64,000 nt of DNA from an uncultured Pirellulaceae bacterium (GTDB lineage: Bacteria; Planctomycetota; Planctomycetia; Pirellulales; Pirellulaceae), in contig CAJQQR010000114.1 in the NCBI GenBank assembly GCA_905480545.1, positions 19,904 through 83,903 on the forward strand, written 5' to 3'. Below the pieces are notes generated by a model. That model made no database searches. It was not told the origin of the DNA and worked only from the letters and a program-made list of their open reading frames with translations. A program made the position numbers and the translations under genes. Shown here piece by piece: positions 1 to 8,448 of this stretch; position 1 is the stretch's first letter, and the number at the start of each line of letters is the position of its first letter.

Positions 1-345
1 AACAAGTTTCCGGCGAAATTCCAAATCGGGTTCCCTTTGCCAGCGACGCGGGGCAGCGGGAGAATCGGCGGTTATCATTGCTGGGCCCAGTTTCACACCA
101 AAGACAACGGCTGGGTGCCTGTTGACATCTCTGAGGCAGACAAGGACCCGACAAAAAAAGACTATTTCTTTGGAAGACTCAACGAAAATCGCATCAATTT
201 CTCGACCGGCCGCGACATCGAATTGGTGCCCAAGCAAACCGGCACACCACTGAATTACTTTGTGTATCCGTACGTGGAAGTGGATGGCAAGCCGTACCCT
301 AAGGAAAAAATTAAATTGTCATTCTTTTACAAAGACCACGAATAA
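1..345 (+). CDS. Transglutaminase-like protein, C-terminal fragment
   Basis: The reading frame is open from the first base, so this is the last 114 residues of a gene that begins outside the window. It reads Y-H-C-W-A-Q-F followed by G-W-V-P-V-D, the His and Asp part of the Cys-His-Asp triad of transglutaminase/protease-like folds, in which the His sits in a short strand before W-x-P-x-D. The catalytic Cys would lie upstream and cannot be seen. An internal TTG at 37 is not a credible start because the homologous region continues before it. Substrate and location are unknown; planctomycete members are often secreted. The next gene is on the other strand and ends about 90 bases away. Confidence 0.7.
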   Translation, partial: NKFPAKFQIGFPLPATRGSGRIGGYHCWAQFHTKDNGWVPVDISEADKDPTKKDYFFGRLNENRINFSTGRDIELVPKQTGTPLNYFVYPYVEVDGKPYPKEKIKLSFFYKDHE

Positions 346-437
346 CAGCCGGCTGATGCCGTGTTTCCAATCGATGTTATCAGGATCCTCCTGATCATTG
401 ACCGGACGATCTCGCAGATTTAATGCACTCCCGGATG

Positions 438-1400
438 TTAGAATCCTTCGTCATCAACATCATCATCTGGATCGAAATCAGGATTGATCGGGTCGTCTGG
501 ATTAAAGAAAAAGTCACCCAGTCCAAGTGGCACAGATTCGCCACCGAGTGTGCGTTTCTTTCTCTCTGCTAACGCCTGCAAGTCACCGGCTTCTTCACCC
601 AAACACGCCATCAAAGCCTCTTTCCATTGTGCATCTTTTGCGATCGGATGATCAGGATTTTGAGCCAACCGTTTCATCGCATAACGGAGCAGGTTGATTC
701 CGTCCCGGGGAGAAAAATCCAAGTTCATCTCATGAGCCTGTTGAAGAAACTCCACCGTCATCGATAGCATCTCATCTTCGGCAAATGGCAAGTGATATTT
801 CAAAATCTCAATCTCTTCATCCCGATCTGGGAATCCAAGCGTCAGCGTCGGTTGCAATCGACTCAAGATATAATCCGGTATTTCAAACGTTGAATCATCC
901 TGGTTCATCGTCACCGTACAACGAAAGTCCTTATGGGCCCGTACCGTAATCCCGGCAACAATCGATTCGACATATCGGCGATGATCAAGAAGCGGCGCCA
1001 AACTCGCCCATGACTTCTCATTCATCCGGTTGCCCTCATCCAAAATGCAAACTCCGCCCTTGATCATTGCAGTCACCAAGGGCGACGCATGATAGGCAAT
1101 CTTTCCGCTTTCGGCCAAAACGGGCGTGACTAACAAATCTTCAGGACGAGTGTCCGCAGTACATTGATAGATGAAAAGCTCCTGCTTTCTCTCGTTTGCC
1201 GCAGCCATCGCCAACGCCGTCTTACCAATACCCGGCGTGCCCACTAACCGAGGCGTCAACGGCAGGTCATTGTCACCCACCACCAGCCAGCATGCCAATA
1301 TCTGTTTGAGAATTTCACGTTGCCCAATCCAGTCAGAATTAAACTCGTGTGAATCGCTTAACTCCAGATGTACGCCATTGATCTCCAAGACTTCCGGCAT
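438..1400 (-). CDS. MoxR-type AAA ATPase (AAA_5 family)
   Basis: A 320-residue AAA+ ATPase. The Walker A motif G-T-P-G-I-G-K-T lies near residue 54, Walker B is G-G-V-C-I-L-D-E near residue 115, and a sensor-like stretch T-M-N-Q-D-D follows. This arrangement is that of the MoxR/dynein-related AAA_5 group, which act as chaperones that remodel or insert metal in partner proteins, often VWA-domain proteins. The C-terminal tail is strongly acidic (many D and N). The ATG at 1400 is preceded by GGGAG four bases away. No VWA or DUF58 partner gene is present next to it, so the client is unknown. It is divergent from the following dehydrogenase across about 220 bases. Confidence 0.85.
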   Translation of the reverse strand: MPEVLEINGVHLELSDSHEFNSDWIGQREILKQILACWLVVGDNDLPLTPRLVGTPGIGKTALAMAAANERKQELFIYQCTADTRPEDLLVTPVLAESGKIAYHASPLVTAMIKGGVCILDEGNRMNEKSWASLAPLLDHRRYVESIVAGITVRAHKDFRCTVTMNQDDSTFEIPDYILSRLQPTLTLGFPDRDEEIEILKYHLPFAEDEMLSMTVEFLQQAHEMNLDFSPRDGINLLRYAMKRLAQNPDHPIAKDAQWKEALMACLGEEAGDLQALAERKKRTLGGESVPLGLGDFFFNPDDPINPDFDPDDDVDDEGF

Positions 1401-1620
1401 TGAACTCCCAAATTTCCTGCTAAAACGGTTGATTCAGTCTACAAATTCCGTACTCATCGTATCGCCCGGCCCCAGACGCACCAAGGCCTCGACCGACAAA
1501 ACCGTGAGATCCATTTCATTGCATTGCCACAATCGACCGATGGCAACAATTCCCATCTCGCATAAACTGAAGTTCAGTGCCTGCGGCCGCTGGACAAAAA
1601 CAACCCAAACTTATTCACCC

Positions 1621-2430
1621 ATGCTTTCCCTTTCAAATCATTCTGCCTTTATCACGGGCTCCACTCAAGGAATCGGACTCTCGATTGCAAAGTCACTCTC
1701 AAAGGCTGGGGCGAGCATATGTTTGCATGGACTCGAGGACCGGCGAGTGGCTGAAGAAGCTATCGCAACGATCGCCGAAATAGCCCAGACGGCCCCAAAT
1801 TTTATCTCGGCTGATCTGTCGGCCAATGTTTCTGAATGTGTTGACCATGTGTTCAACCGAGCAATTGCGGCAAACCCCCGAATTGACCTTCTGGTCAATA
1901 ACGCTGGGACGTTTATCGACCGGCCGTTTCTGGAGATGGATTTTGAGACATTTGATAAGACAATGAAGCTGAACGTCTATGCCTACTTCTTTTTGACGCA
2001 AAAATTCGCCCGTTACTGGGTCGATCAGGGAATTCCCGGAAGGGTTTTGATGATCGGATCGATCAACGGACGCTTGGCAGAACCCGACCATGCAGCTTAT
2101 GACACATCAAAAGGTGCGGTCGAAATGATCGTCAAAACCTTGTGTGTTTCCCTCGCTCCCTACAAAATCCGCGTCAACGGATTGGCGCCCGGACTGTTCG
2201 AAACGCCACTTACCTCAAGTGCTCTGCAAGATTCCAATCTCAAGCAATGGATGGAGTTGCATACACCCAACCAAACGATCCCTGGTCCAGAGGTTTGTGG
2301 TGAAGCTGCTGTATTCCTGTTAAGCGATGAAGCATGGCATGTGAATGGGCAAATGCTGCTGGTTGACGGTGGCATGAGCATTTGGCAGCAGCCGGATCCA
2401 CCTGAGTCGCTTCCAAGACTCGAATCCTAA
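1621..2430 (+). CDS. SDR family NAD(P)-dependent oxidoreductase
   Basis: A 269-residue classical short-chain dehydrogenase. It shows the cofactor motif T-G-S-T-Q-G-I-G at residues 12-19, the N-N-A-G motif, the catalytic Ser in M-I-G-S-I-N-G and the Y-D-T-S-K active site, and ends with the usual V-N-G-Q-x-L-x-V-D-G-G region. The frame is open upstream to 1171, but that extension overlaps the MoxR gene and shows no SDR character, so I chose the ATG at 1621, which puts the Rossmann motif at the expected distance. Classical SDRs reduce or oxidise carbonyl/hydroxyl groups of sugars, steroids or acyl chains; the substrate here cannot be assigned. It lies 29 bases before the asparaginase gene and may be cotranscribed with it. 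Confidence 0.88.
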   Translation: MLSLSNHSAFITGSTQGIGLSIAKSLSKAGASICLHGLEDRRVAEEAIATIAEIAQTAPNFISADLSANVSECVDHVFNRAIAANPRIDLLVNNAGTFIDRPFLEMDFETFDKTMKLNVYAYFFLTQKFARYWVDQGIPGRVLMIGSINGRLAEPDHAAYDTSKGAVEMIVKTLCVSLAPYKIRVNGLAPGLFETPLTSSALQDSNLKQWMELHTPNQTIPGPEVCGEAAVFLLSDEAWHVNGQMLLVDGGMSIWQQPDPPESLPRLES

Positions 2431-2459
2431 CGCTTTTTCCGTTTGCCTGGCTAACACAA

Positions 2460-3473
2460 ATGAAAAAAAGAATCTACATCTGCAATACTGGCGGCACCAT
2501 TGGAATGAGGCCGACCGCCAACGGATATCGCCCCGAGCCAGGTTTTCTTTCCCAAATGATGGAATCCATTCCAGAATTACAAAGGGAGGCGGTTCCTGAT
2601 TTTGTTCTTCACGAATACAAACCGCTCTTGGACTCGGCGAATATGCGCCCGGCCAATTGGCTGGAAATCGCTAAGGACATCTTCGAGCATTACGATCAAT
2701 TCGATGGTTTTATCGTCATGCATGGAACGGATACGATGGCCTACACCGCTTCAGCGCTTTCACTTCTTCTGAACAACCTTAAAAAGCCCGTGATTCTCAC
2801 AGGTTCCCAAATTCCTCTATGTGAAGTCCGTAACGACGCGCGCGAAAACTTGATCACATCGTTACTGGTTGCAGCGAACGAACAGATCCCAGAGGTCATG
2901 ATTTGTTTTGGCGGTTACCTGTTGCGTGGTTGTCGCTCCAAAAAAGTTGCGGCAAATGGATTCGGCGCGTTTCGGTCACCGAATTATCCGCCGTTGGGAA
3001 CGATTGGCACTAGCATCGATATTCACAAACGAATGATTCGAAAGGCACCAAAAGCTGATTTAAAATTACTTTTTGAAAAAGATCTGCATCCAAAAGTTGC
3101 TGCGTTTCGCCTTTTTCCCGGGATCGATCATGCGATTTTAGAAAACCTTTTCCAACCACCATTGAAAGGCATCGTCATTGAGGCATTCGGTGTTGGCAAC
3201 GCTCCGAGCAATGACAAACAATTCCTTCGAATCATTCAAGAGGCAACCGACCGAGGCGTCATCGTCGTGGTCTGCACCCAATGCAACAAAGGACGTGTTG
3301 ATCTCGATGATTACGAGTCTGGCAACGCGTTGAAAAAGGCAGGCGCTATCAGCGGTTTGGACATGACCGTAGAAGCCGCACTGGCAAAATTGTATTGCGT
3401 TTTGAACCTTGAACTTTCAAACGAAGAAACCAAATTGATGATGCAGCAAGATTGGGCAGGAGAAATCGCCTGA
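2460..3473 (+). CDS. ansA: L-asparaginase, type I (cytoplasmic)
   Basis: A 337-residue asparaginase, the usual length for the type I enzyme. The first catalytic Thr lies in N-T-G-G-T-I-G at residues 9-15 and the second in M-H-G-T-D-T-M near residue 87; E-A-F-G-V-G-N is the conserved stretch of the C-terminal domain. The protein has no signal peptide, and together with its length this points to the cytoplasmic low-affinity form that hydrolyses asparagine to aspartate and ammonia, rather than the periplasmic type II form. The ATG at 2460 follows the SDR stop by 29 bases, suggesting one transcript. A glutaminase side activity is possible. Confidence 0.88.
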   Translation: MKKRIYICNTGGTIGMRPTANGYRPEPGFLSQMMESIPELQREAVPDFVLHEYKPLLDSANMRPANWLEIAKDIFEHYDQFDGFIVMHGTDTMAYTASALSLLLNNLKKPVILTGSQIPLCEVRNDARENLITSLLVAANEQIPEVMICFGGYLLRGCRSKKVAANGFGAFRSPNYPPLGTIGTSIDIHKRMIRKAPKADLKLLFEKDLHPKVAAFRLFPGIDHAILENLFQPPLKGIVIEAFGVGNAPSNDKQFLRIIQEATDRGVIVVVCTQCNKGRVDLDDYESGNALKKAGAISGLDMTVEAALAKLYCVLNLELSNEETKLMMQQDWAGEIA

Positions 3474-3621
3474 CTTCTTTTGATCGCTCTCGGTAGAACC
3501 GCTTTGCTAGTTTGCCTTTTCTCCCGGCCATCCTTTTTAGGACAAAATCGCTATTGATTATCGCGTCGCGATGGTAAGCTGATGATGCAGTCGAAAACAA
3601 ATCGAGTTGAGGTAACCGTTA

Positions 3622-4389
3622 ATGTTCGTTTTAAAAATCGATGATTTGGAACGCCGCCTGTTCGCAAGAGTCACGTCCATTTCATTGGTCCAGCTTTTCG
3701 TTGGTTGCATCATATTTGTTTCATTCCCAGGAATTGTCGCAGACGCTCAAGATTGGATTGTGATCAAGTCAAAATCGAACAATCAAGGCACTTCATTCAG
3801 AGGATTACACGGAGTGACGCGTGACGACCAAGCAATCCTGATCGATTCCAAGATGTTCCAAAACGTATTGCCGATTCGAAATGTGGAGATGAATATCCTA
3901 AATAAGGACAAAAAGTATCGTGGAACCGTTGTGGGAACGACAAATACCTACAGTGAGAAGTTTAATCTCAAACTGACGAAGGGACGTTTTCTGACGGACA
4001 ACGATACGACAAATCGTGAATCCGTTGCAGTTATTGGAAAGCAGCTTGCCGTAAACCTCTTTGGTGATGCTGAGATTGTTGGAAGTTTTGTAAGAGTCAA
4101 CAAAAACTATTTTGAAATCGTTGGGATTGTGGACAGCAGCAAACCGGTCGGTACCGTCAAAGTCTCTCAGTCACTAATCATTCCAATTACTACGATGAAA
4201 AGTCGCTTGGGAGATCAAATGGTTCTCCGCACTGCAGGCAGTTTTAACGTTAGAGAATGCCAATTGAGCGAACTTCATGTTCGCGTAAAAAAATCGGTGA
4301 ATTACAGCAGTTCGCGTAAACTCATCGAACGAATCTTAAAAACAAATCACAGCAAAAAGGATTACGAGGTAATCGATCATGAAAAATAG
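3622..4389 (+). CDS. MacB-like periplasmic core domain protein lacking the FtsX transmembrane part
   Basis: A 255-residue protein with one hydrophobic segment at about residues 20-40, followed by an extracytoplasmic domain. The body resembles the MacB-type periplasmic core of ABC permeases: a stretch with G-R-F-L-T-x-x-D, S-V-A-V-I-G and a later I-V-G-I-V strand. Family permeases have three more transmembrane helices (FtsX domain) after this core, and none is present here. The gene overlaps the HlyD-type adaptor by 11 bases (its stop at 4387-4389 lies inside the next gene), so the two are almost certainly co-translated. No ATPase gene is adjacent. It may be a truncated permease that kept its core, or a stand-alone periplasmic partner. 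The family call is moderately sure. Confidence 0.6.
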   Translation: MFVLKIDDLERRLFARVTSISLVQLFVGCIIFVSFPGIVADAQDWIVIKSKSNNQGTSFRGLHGVTRDDQAILIDSKMFQNVLPIRNVEMNILNKDKKYRGTVVGTTNTYSEKFNLKLTKGRFLTDNDTTNRESVAVIGKQLAVNLFGDAEIVGSFVRVNKNYFEIVGIVDSSKPVGTVKVSQSLIIPITTMKSRLGDQMVLRTAGSFNVRECQLSELHVRVKKSVNYSSSRKLIERILKTNHSKKDYEVIDHEK

Positions 4390-5560
4390 TTTTGGTCTTT
4401 CAGGCGTGTCGGTGCTACTCTTTTCCATTTTCTCAACCCTCCCATTGGCTGCACAACGTGGCGATGATTCGCCTGTTCGAGAATACGGAGAACTGGAAAG
4501 TGGTAAGCGTTTGACCGTACAAGCGCCTTTTGATTCCCAACTCCTCTATTTGGCTGCTGAGGGAACCGTTGTAAACAAGGGTGATCTGATCGTTGAATAT
4601 GACCGTTCAAAAATCGATGCAGAATTCGATGCTTTAAAAATTCAGATGGAAGTACAAGAATTGGCAATCCAATCGGAAACAGCGGTATTGGGTCGACTAA
4701 AGTCCGGAGCGCAGCAAAAGATAGGACTGTTTCAAGCACGACTGGCTGATGCAGAAAAATCGTTGGAGGAATACGCAAACGAAAACGAAGGGGAGGCGGC
4801 CAGCATTGCGAGATCGATGGAAATCGAATTCGAATTGTGCCAAAACAAAATCTTGTATGCTCAAAGCGAGCTAAAGAATATCGATTTATCGGCCAAGTCT
4901 GATTTGCATCAAGCGGAATTAATGATCCGAAAAGCAGAATTGAAATCGGCCTTGGCCAAAACCCAATTGGATAGGTTCAAGTTGTTCGAGAGTCCACGTC
5001 ATTTAAGACAACTTTCGAATGCGGTTCTGGAGGCCAAAATCGCTCTGAAAGAAATCGCGATGGATAATGCGGCTGAAATTGCCAAATCAGAAGAAAAATT
5101 AATTCAACTCAAATCTCAATATCAGATTGAAAAGGAAAAACGAAGTCGATTGGAAAACCAAATTTCGCAATCACGCGCTGTTGCGGATATTGATGGAATC
5201 GTCACACACGTAACGGTGGGCAGTCGAACACCAAGTATCAAAGCAGGCGCAAGAGTGCGGGCTCGTCAAAGTATCTTGATGATCGCCGATCCGACGAAGC
5301 TGCAAATGGCTGTGTTGGTAAACGAAACCCGAGTTCGAAGATTGAAACCGGGACAAGCGGCGCAAGTGCGACTGGACGCCGGTGGCCCGATACTAATGGG
5401 GACGGTTTCTAAGATTTCGACGACGCCTGAACCCGTTTCGTTTTTGGGTGGCGACATCACCAAATATCGAGTCGAGGTACTTTTAAAAAATGTTTCTCGC
5501 GGCCATCGCATTGGCATGACGGGAATGGCTGAATTTAAGCCTTTCGAACGATCAAAGTAG
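4379..5560 (+). CDS. HlyD-family periplasmic adaptor (membrane fusion protein)
   Basis: A 393-residue secreted or membrane-anchored adaptor. A hydrophobic leader ends near A-A-Q (residue 25). Then comes a short barrel-sandwich half, a long charged helical region (about residues 80-265, rich in E, K, Q, L, A) typical of the coiled-coil hairpin, the second lipoyl half (V-A-D-I-D-G-I-V) and a beta-barrel domain (V-L-V-N-E-T-R-V-R-x-L-K-P-G-Q-A). Adaptors of this family link an inner-membrane pump to an outer-membrane channel. Here it overlaps an orphan MacB-like core protein by 11 bases, and neither an ATPase nor a TolC-like gene follows, so the rest of the pump must be elsewhere or absent. Confidence 0.82.
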   Translation: MKNSFGLSGVSVLLFSIFSTLPLAAQRGDDSPVREYGELESGKRLTVQAPFDSQLLYLAAEGTVVNKGDLIVEYDRSKIDAEFDALKIQMEVQELAIQSETAVLGRLKSGAQQKIGLFQARLADAEKSLEEYANENEGEAASIARSMEIEFELCQNKILYAQSELKNIDLSAKSDLHQAELMIRKAELKSALAKTQLDRFKLFESPRHLRQLSNAVLEAKIALKEIAMDNAAEIAKSEEKLIQLKSQYQIEKEKRSRLENQISQSRAVADIDGIVTHVTVGSRTPSIKAGARVRARQSILMIADPTKLQMAVLVNETRVRRLKPGQAAQVRLDAGGPILMGTVSKISTTPEPVSFLGGDITKYRVEVLLKNVSRGHRIGMTGMAEFKPFERSK

Positions 5561-5725
5561 AACTGATTCGTGCTTCAAATTTGGATCACAACATTCTCGC
5601 AATCGGTTGGCGTGCAGCGGAATTGATCAAACCGTAGCCGGTTGTGATGCTTTTAATATGATGATTCAATCGAAAGTCCACCATTTGAGAGGACCAAACT
5701 GATCACACACTCCAAACCCATTTCC

Positions 5726-7360
5726 ATGCGTATCTTATTATTCGCGGTCTTATTTTTTGGAATCATCGCCCTTCCACTGGTGATGTCCCATGCGGGAGAA
5801 ACGGAGATTGTTAAATCGCTTCTGCACGAGGCCTGTGATTGCGATTCAAGGAACAGCGGTTCAAGGAACAGCGGTTCAAGGAACAGCGGTTCAAGGCACA
5901 GCGGTTCAAGGCACAGTGATTCAAGGAATAGTGATTCGAAGCCTAATTTCATCATCATCTTCAGCGACGATCAGGGCTATCAGGATGTTGGATGCTTTGG
6001 TTCTCCTGACATTCGGACTCCGAGGCTGGACACAATGGCTCGGGAGGGAATGAAGTTCACAAGCTTTTATGCACAACCGGTCTGCGGTCCATCTCGCGCC
6101 GCGTTAATGACCGGCTGTTATCCAATGCGGGTTGCCGAGCGTGGAAATACCAAACAGATCCACCCAATCCTGCATAGTAACGAAATCACTGTGGCCGAGT
6201 TATTAAAGCCACAGGGCTACGCAACAGCCTGTTTCGGCAAATGGGATCTGGCAAAGCACTCTCAATCGAATTTTTTTTCCGATCTCCTTCCGACGCGGCA
6301 AGGTTTTGATTACTTCTTTGGCACACCCACCAGCAACGACGGAGTGGCTAATCTATATCGCAACGAAGAGTTGATCGAGCCGAAATCCAACATGGCGACA
6401 CTGACTCGGCGTTACACCGATGAAGCAATTGGTTTCATGAAACTGAATCGGAACAAGCCGTTCTTCGTCTACATTCCACATACGATGCCGCACACGCGCC
6501 TTGATGCATCAAAGCCATTTAAGGGCAAAAGCCCGCGTGGTTTGTATGGTGACGTTATCGAAGAGATCGACTTTAACGTCGGGCGGATTCTCGACGCAGT
6601 CAACGAATTGGACCTCGCGGAAAACACTTACGTTCTGTTCACCAGCGATAATGGCCCTTGGTTGATCAAAAATAAAAACCACGCAGATGGCAGACTTCGA
6701 ACTGACCATGGTGGTTCCGCCGGCATGTTGCGCGGCGGCAAAGTCTCGACGTTTGAGGGGGGCGTTCGCGTTCCAACGATAATGTGGGGACCCGACCGAG
6801 TGCCTGCCGGAACGACATGCGACAAGATTGCCAGCACATTAGATATTCTTCCAACGTTGACATCACTCGCCAGAGCAAAGATGCCGAGCGACCGCATCAT
6901 CGACGGTGAAGACATTAGCCATTTGCTTCACGGGGAGTTCGATAAAGCGAATTCTGAAAAAACGTTTTTCTACTACCTAAGGGTTCATCTTCAAGCTGTC
7001 CGACAGGGTCAGTGGAAACTTCATTTGCCACGTGATTCCGAACCAGTTGGGGCCGCCCCGTTTAGCCGGAACATACACATCGCGCCCGAGGATCGCATCG
7101 GATTCGACAAGCCATTTCTGGTCAATTTACAAAGCGACATTGGCGAGACAACCGACGTTTCCGCGCAACATCCAGAGGTGGTCGCGCGACTTCTAAAACT
7201 GTCCGATGGGATGCGAAAAGACCTTGGCGATTACGACCGTGTGGGTAAGAATATGCGTTTCTTTGACCTTAACGGCCCGCGCCCGACCAGGCCACCCATA
7301 CCCTCAGTTCGCAAGCCGTTGCCGAAAAAAAGGAACGCAAAAAATGAGAAAACGCCCTAG
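5726..7360 (+). CDS. Secreted sulfatase (type I, formylglycine-dependent)
   Basis: A 544-residue sulfatase. A signal peptide (hydrophobic residues 3-20) is followed by an unusual Ser/Arg/Asn/Gly tract (residues 41-72) and then the catalytic domain. Metal-binding residues sit in I-I-F-S-D-D-Q-G-Y. The signature C-G-P-S-R starts at Cys120, which would be oxidised to formylglycine by a maturase encoded elsewhere. F-G-K-W-D and T-S-D-N-G-P are further conserved active-site segments. Such enzymes remove sulfate esters from polysaccharides in the periplasm or outside. The low-complexity tract is encoded by a 15-base tandem repeat (separate entry) and looks like an inserted linker between leader and enzyme. 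Exact substrate class is not visible. Confidence 0.9.
   Translation: MRILLFAVLFFGIIALPLVMSHAGETEIVKSLLHEACDCDSRNSGSRNSGSRNSGSRHSGSRHSDSRNSDSKPNFIIIFSDDQGYQDVGCFGSPDIRTPRLDTMAREGMKFTSFYAQPVCGPSRAALMTGCYPMRVAERGNTKQIHPILHSNEITVAELLKPQGYATACFGKWDLAKHSQSNFFSDLLPTRQGFDYFFGTPTSNDGVANLYRNEELIEPKSNMATLTRRYTDEAIGFMKLNRNKPFFVYIPHTMPHTRLDASKPFKGKSPRGLYGDVIEEIDFNVGRILDAVNELDLAENTYVLFTSDNGPWLIKNKNHADGRLRTDHGGSAGMLRGGKVSTFEGGVRVPTIMWGPDRVPAGTTCDKIASTLDILPTLTSLARAKMPSDRIIDGEDISHLLHGEFDKANSEKTFFYYLRVHLQAVRQGQWKLHLPRDSEPVGAAPFSRNIHIAPEDRIGFDKPFLVNLQSDIGETTDVSAQHPEVVARLLKLSDGMRKDLGDYDRVGKNMRFFDLNGPRPTRPPIPSVRKPLPKKRNAKNEKTP
5843..5940 (+). repeat. 15-base tandem repeat inside the sulfatase gene
   Basis: Six consecutive 15-base units related to GGTTCAAGGAACAGC run from 5843 to 5932, followed by a partial seventh to 5940. 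Units differ at a few positions (GAT for GGT, CAC for AAC, AGT for AGC). Because 15 is a multiple of three, copy-number change keeps the frame; each unit encodes D/G-S-R-N/H-S. The tract lies directly behind the signal peptide. Confidence 0.95.
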
Positions 7361-7509
7361 AACTTGTCTGCGATCGTCCAATCAAGCAGAATCAACAGCG
7401 CTGATTTAGTAAAAGTTGAACAAGGACCGGGCGGTGCAATGGGAAAGTTAATCGACACCATTCTTTACATCAGAGAGTACATTATCCATCGACCCGTTTC
7501 CGGCAAGTA

Positions 7510-8142
7510 TTATTGCAAATAGGGATTCGTACTTCGCTCAGCACCAACCGTTGATGGTGCCGAGTGGCCACAGACAAACTGGTAGTCGTCGTCGAGCGTC
7601 ATGATTTTGTGAGCAATACTGTCAAGTAGCTGTTGATGATCACCCCCGGGCAAATCCGTCCTACCGATTGAGCCTTTAAACAGGACGTCGCCCATTAAAA
7701 TGATTTTCCTTGAGTGATTGACGAACACGACGTGCCCAGGTGCGTGCCCCGGACAGTGACGAACTTCAAACTCGTATTCGCCGACACTCAGAGAATCACC
7801 TTCTTCTAACCACTGGTCAGGGCTGGCGTTAAACATGCCCGACAATCCATAACCCGCTGAGATCATTTCTATGTTGTCCAGCAACATTTTGTCGTCCTGA
7901 TGGGGGCCTATGATCTGCACACCAAATTGAGCCTTTGCCGCTTCAGCCCCTCCAGCGTGATCCAAATGGCCGTGCGTTAGCCAAACGGCCTCCACCTTCA
8001 CGCCCAGCTCTTCAACGGCAGCTGCGATCTTTTCAACTTCTCCACCAGGGTCAACCACCACGGCGTTTTTCGTCTGATCGTCGTAGACGATAGAGCAATT
8101 TTGTTGGTATTCAGTAACCGGGACAACTGCGATTTGTAACAC
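7510..8142 (-). CDS. MBL-fold metallo-hydrolase, YcbL/glyoxalase II-like
   Basis: A 210-residue zinc hydrolase of the metallo-beta-lactamase fold. It carries T-H-G-H-L-D-H-A-G-G (near residues 55-64), the third-metal His in C-P-G-H-A-P-G-H, a metal Asp in M-G-D-V-L-F, the type II glyoxalase segment G-S-I-G-R-T-D-L-P-G-G, and a last His in V-C-G-H-S. The short length without a glyoxalase II C-terminal helical domain matches YcbL-like proteins. Related enzymes hydrolyse thioesters such as lactoylglutathione, but organisms of this type may use other thiols, so the substrate is uncertain. No leader, so cytoplasmic. Convergent with the preceding sulfatase. Confidence 0.85.
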   Translation of the reverse strand: MLQIAVVPVTEYQQNCSIVYDDQTKNAVVVDPGGEVEKIAAAVEELGVKVEAVWLTHGHLDHAGGAEAAKAQFGVQIIGPHQDDKMLLDNIEMISAGYGLSGMFNASPDQWLEEGDSLSVGEYEFEVRHCPGHAPGHVVFVNHSRKIILMGDVLFKGSIGRTDLPGGDHQQLLDSIAHKIMTLDDDYQFVCGHSAPSTVGAERSTNPYLQ

Positions 8143-8448
8143 GTTTTGCGTCTCTTTTGTTGATGCAACAAGATTTCCTGAATGACCAATGTAACAAACT
8201 GGGTGGCACTTCGAAGGGCACCAGATGCGTGCCCCACGGCTTCTGTTTTATAAGAGCGACGGCGTGAAGCTTCCCCCAGCCTTTGATAACTCGGCCGCGA
8301 ACACCACCGCGAGCAACAAATCCAAGGCAAGCACAGACGCCAAGGTAAGGCATGTTAATGAGAAACGGATTTCCAAAACTGCGGCCGGCAGCCCATCTGA
8401 ACATGGTTCAATGCTCATTACCTTTAGGAAACTATCGATCGCTGGACG
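8143..8448. other. Intergenic region with overlapping palindromes
   Basis: No convincing gene. A short plus-strand frame from 8225 has no recognisable protein and overlaps the sulfatase end. The notable content is a hairpin-forming stretch at 8202-8234: a near-palindrome centred on CTTCGAAG, overlapping a second stem formed by GGGCAC (8216-8221) and GTGCCC (8229-8234) around a 7-base loop. It lies upstream of the MBL hydrolase gene, so it is not its terminator; it could be a repetitive palindromic element. Confidence 0.45.

Noticed and set aside
1171..1620. Long N-terminal extension of the SDR dehydrogenase
   Set aside because: It overlaps the MoxR gene on the other strand and has no family character; the dehydrogenase motif sits correctly when starting at 1621.
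7439..7522. A 27-codon plus-strand frame at the end of the first sulfatase
   Set aside because: Short, overlaps the convergent MBL hydrolase gene, and shows no family or leader.
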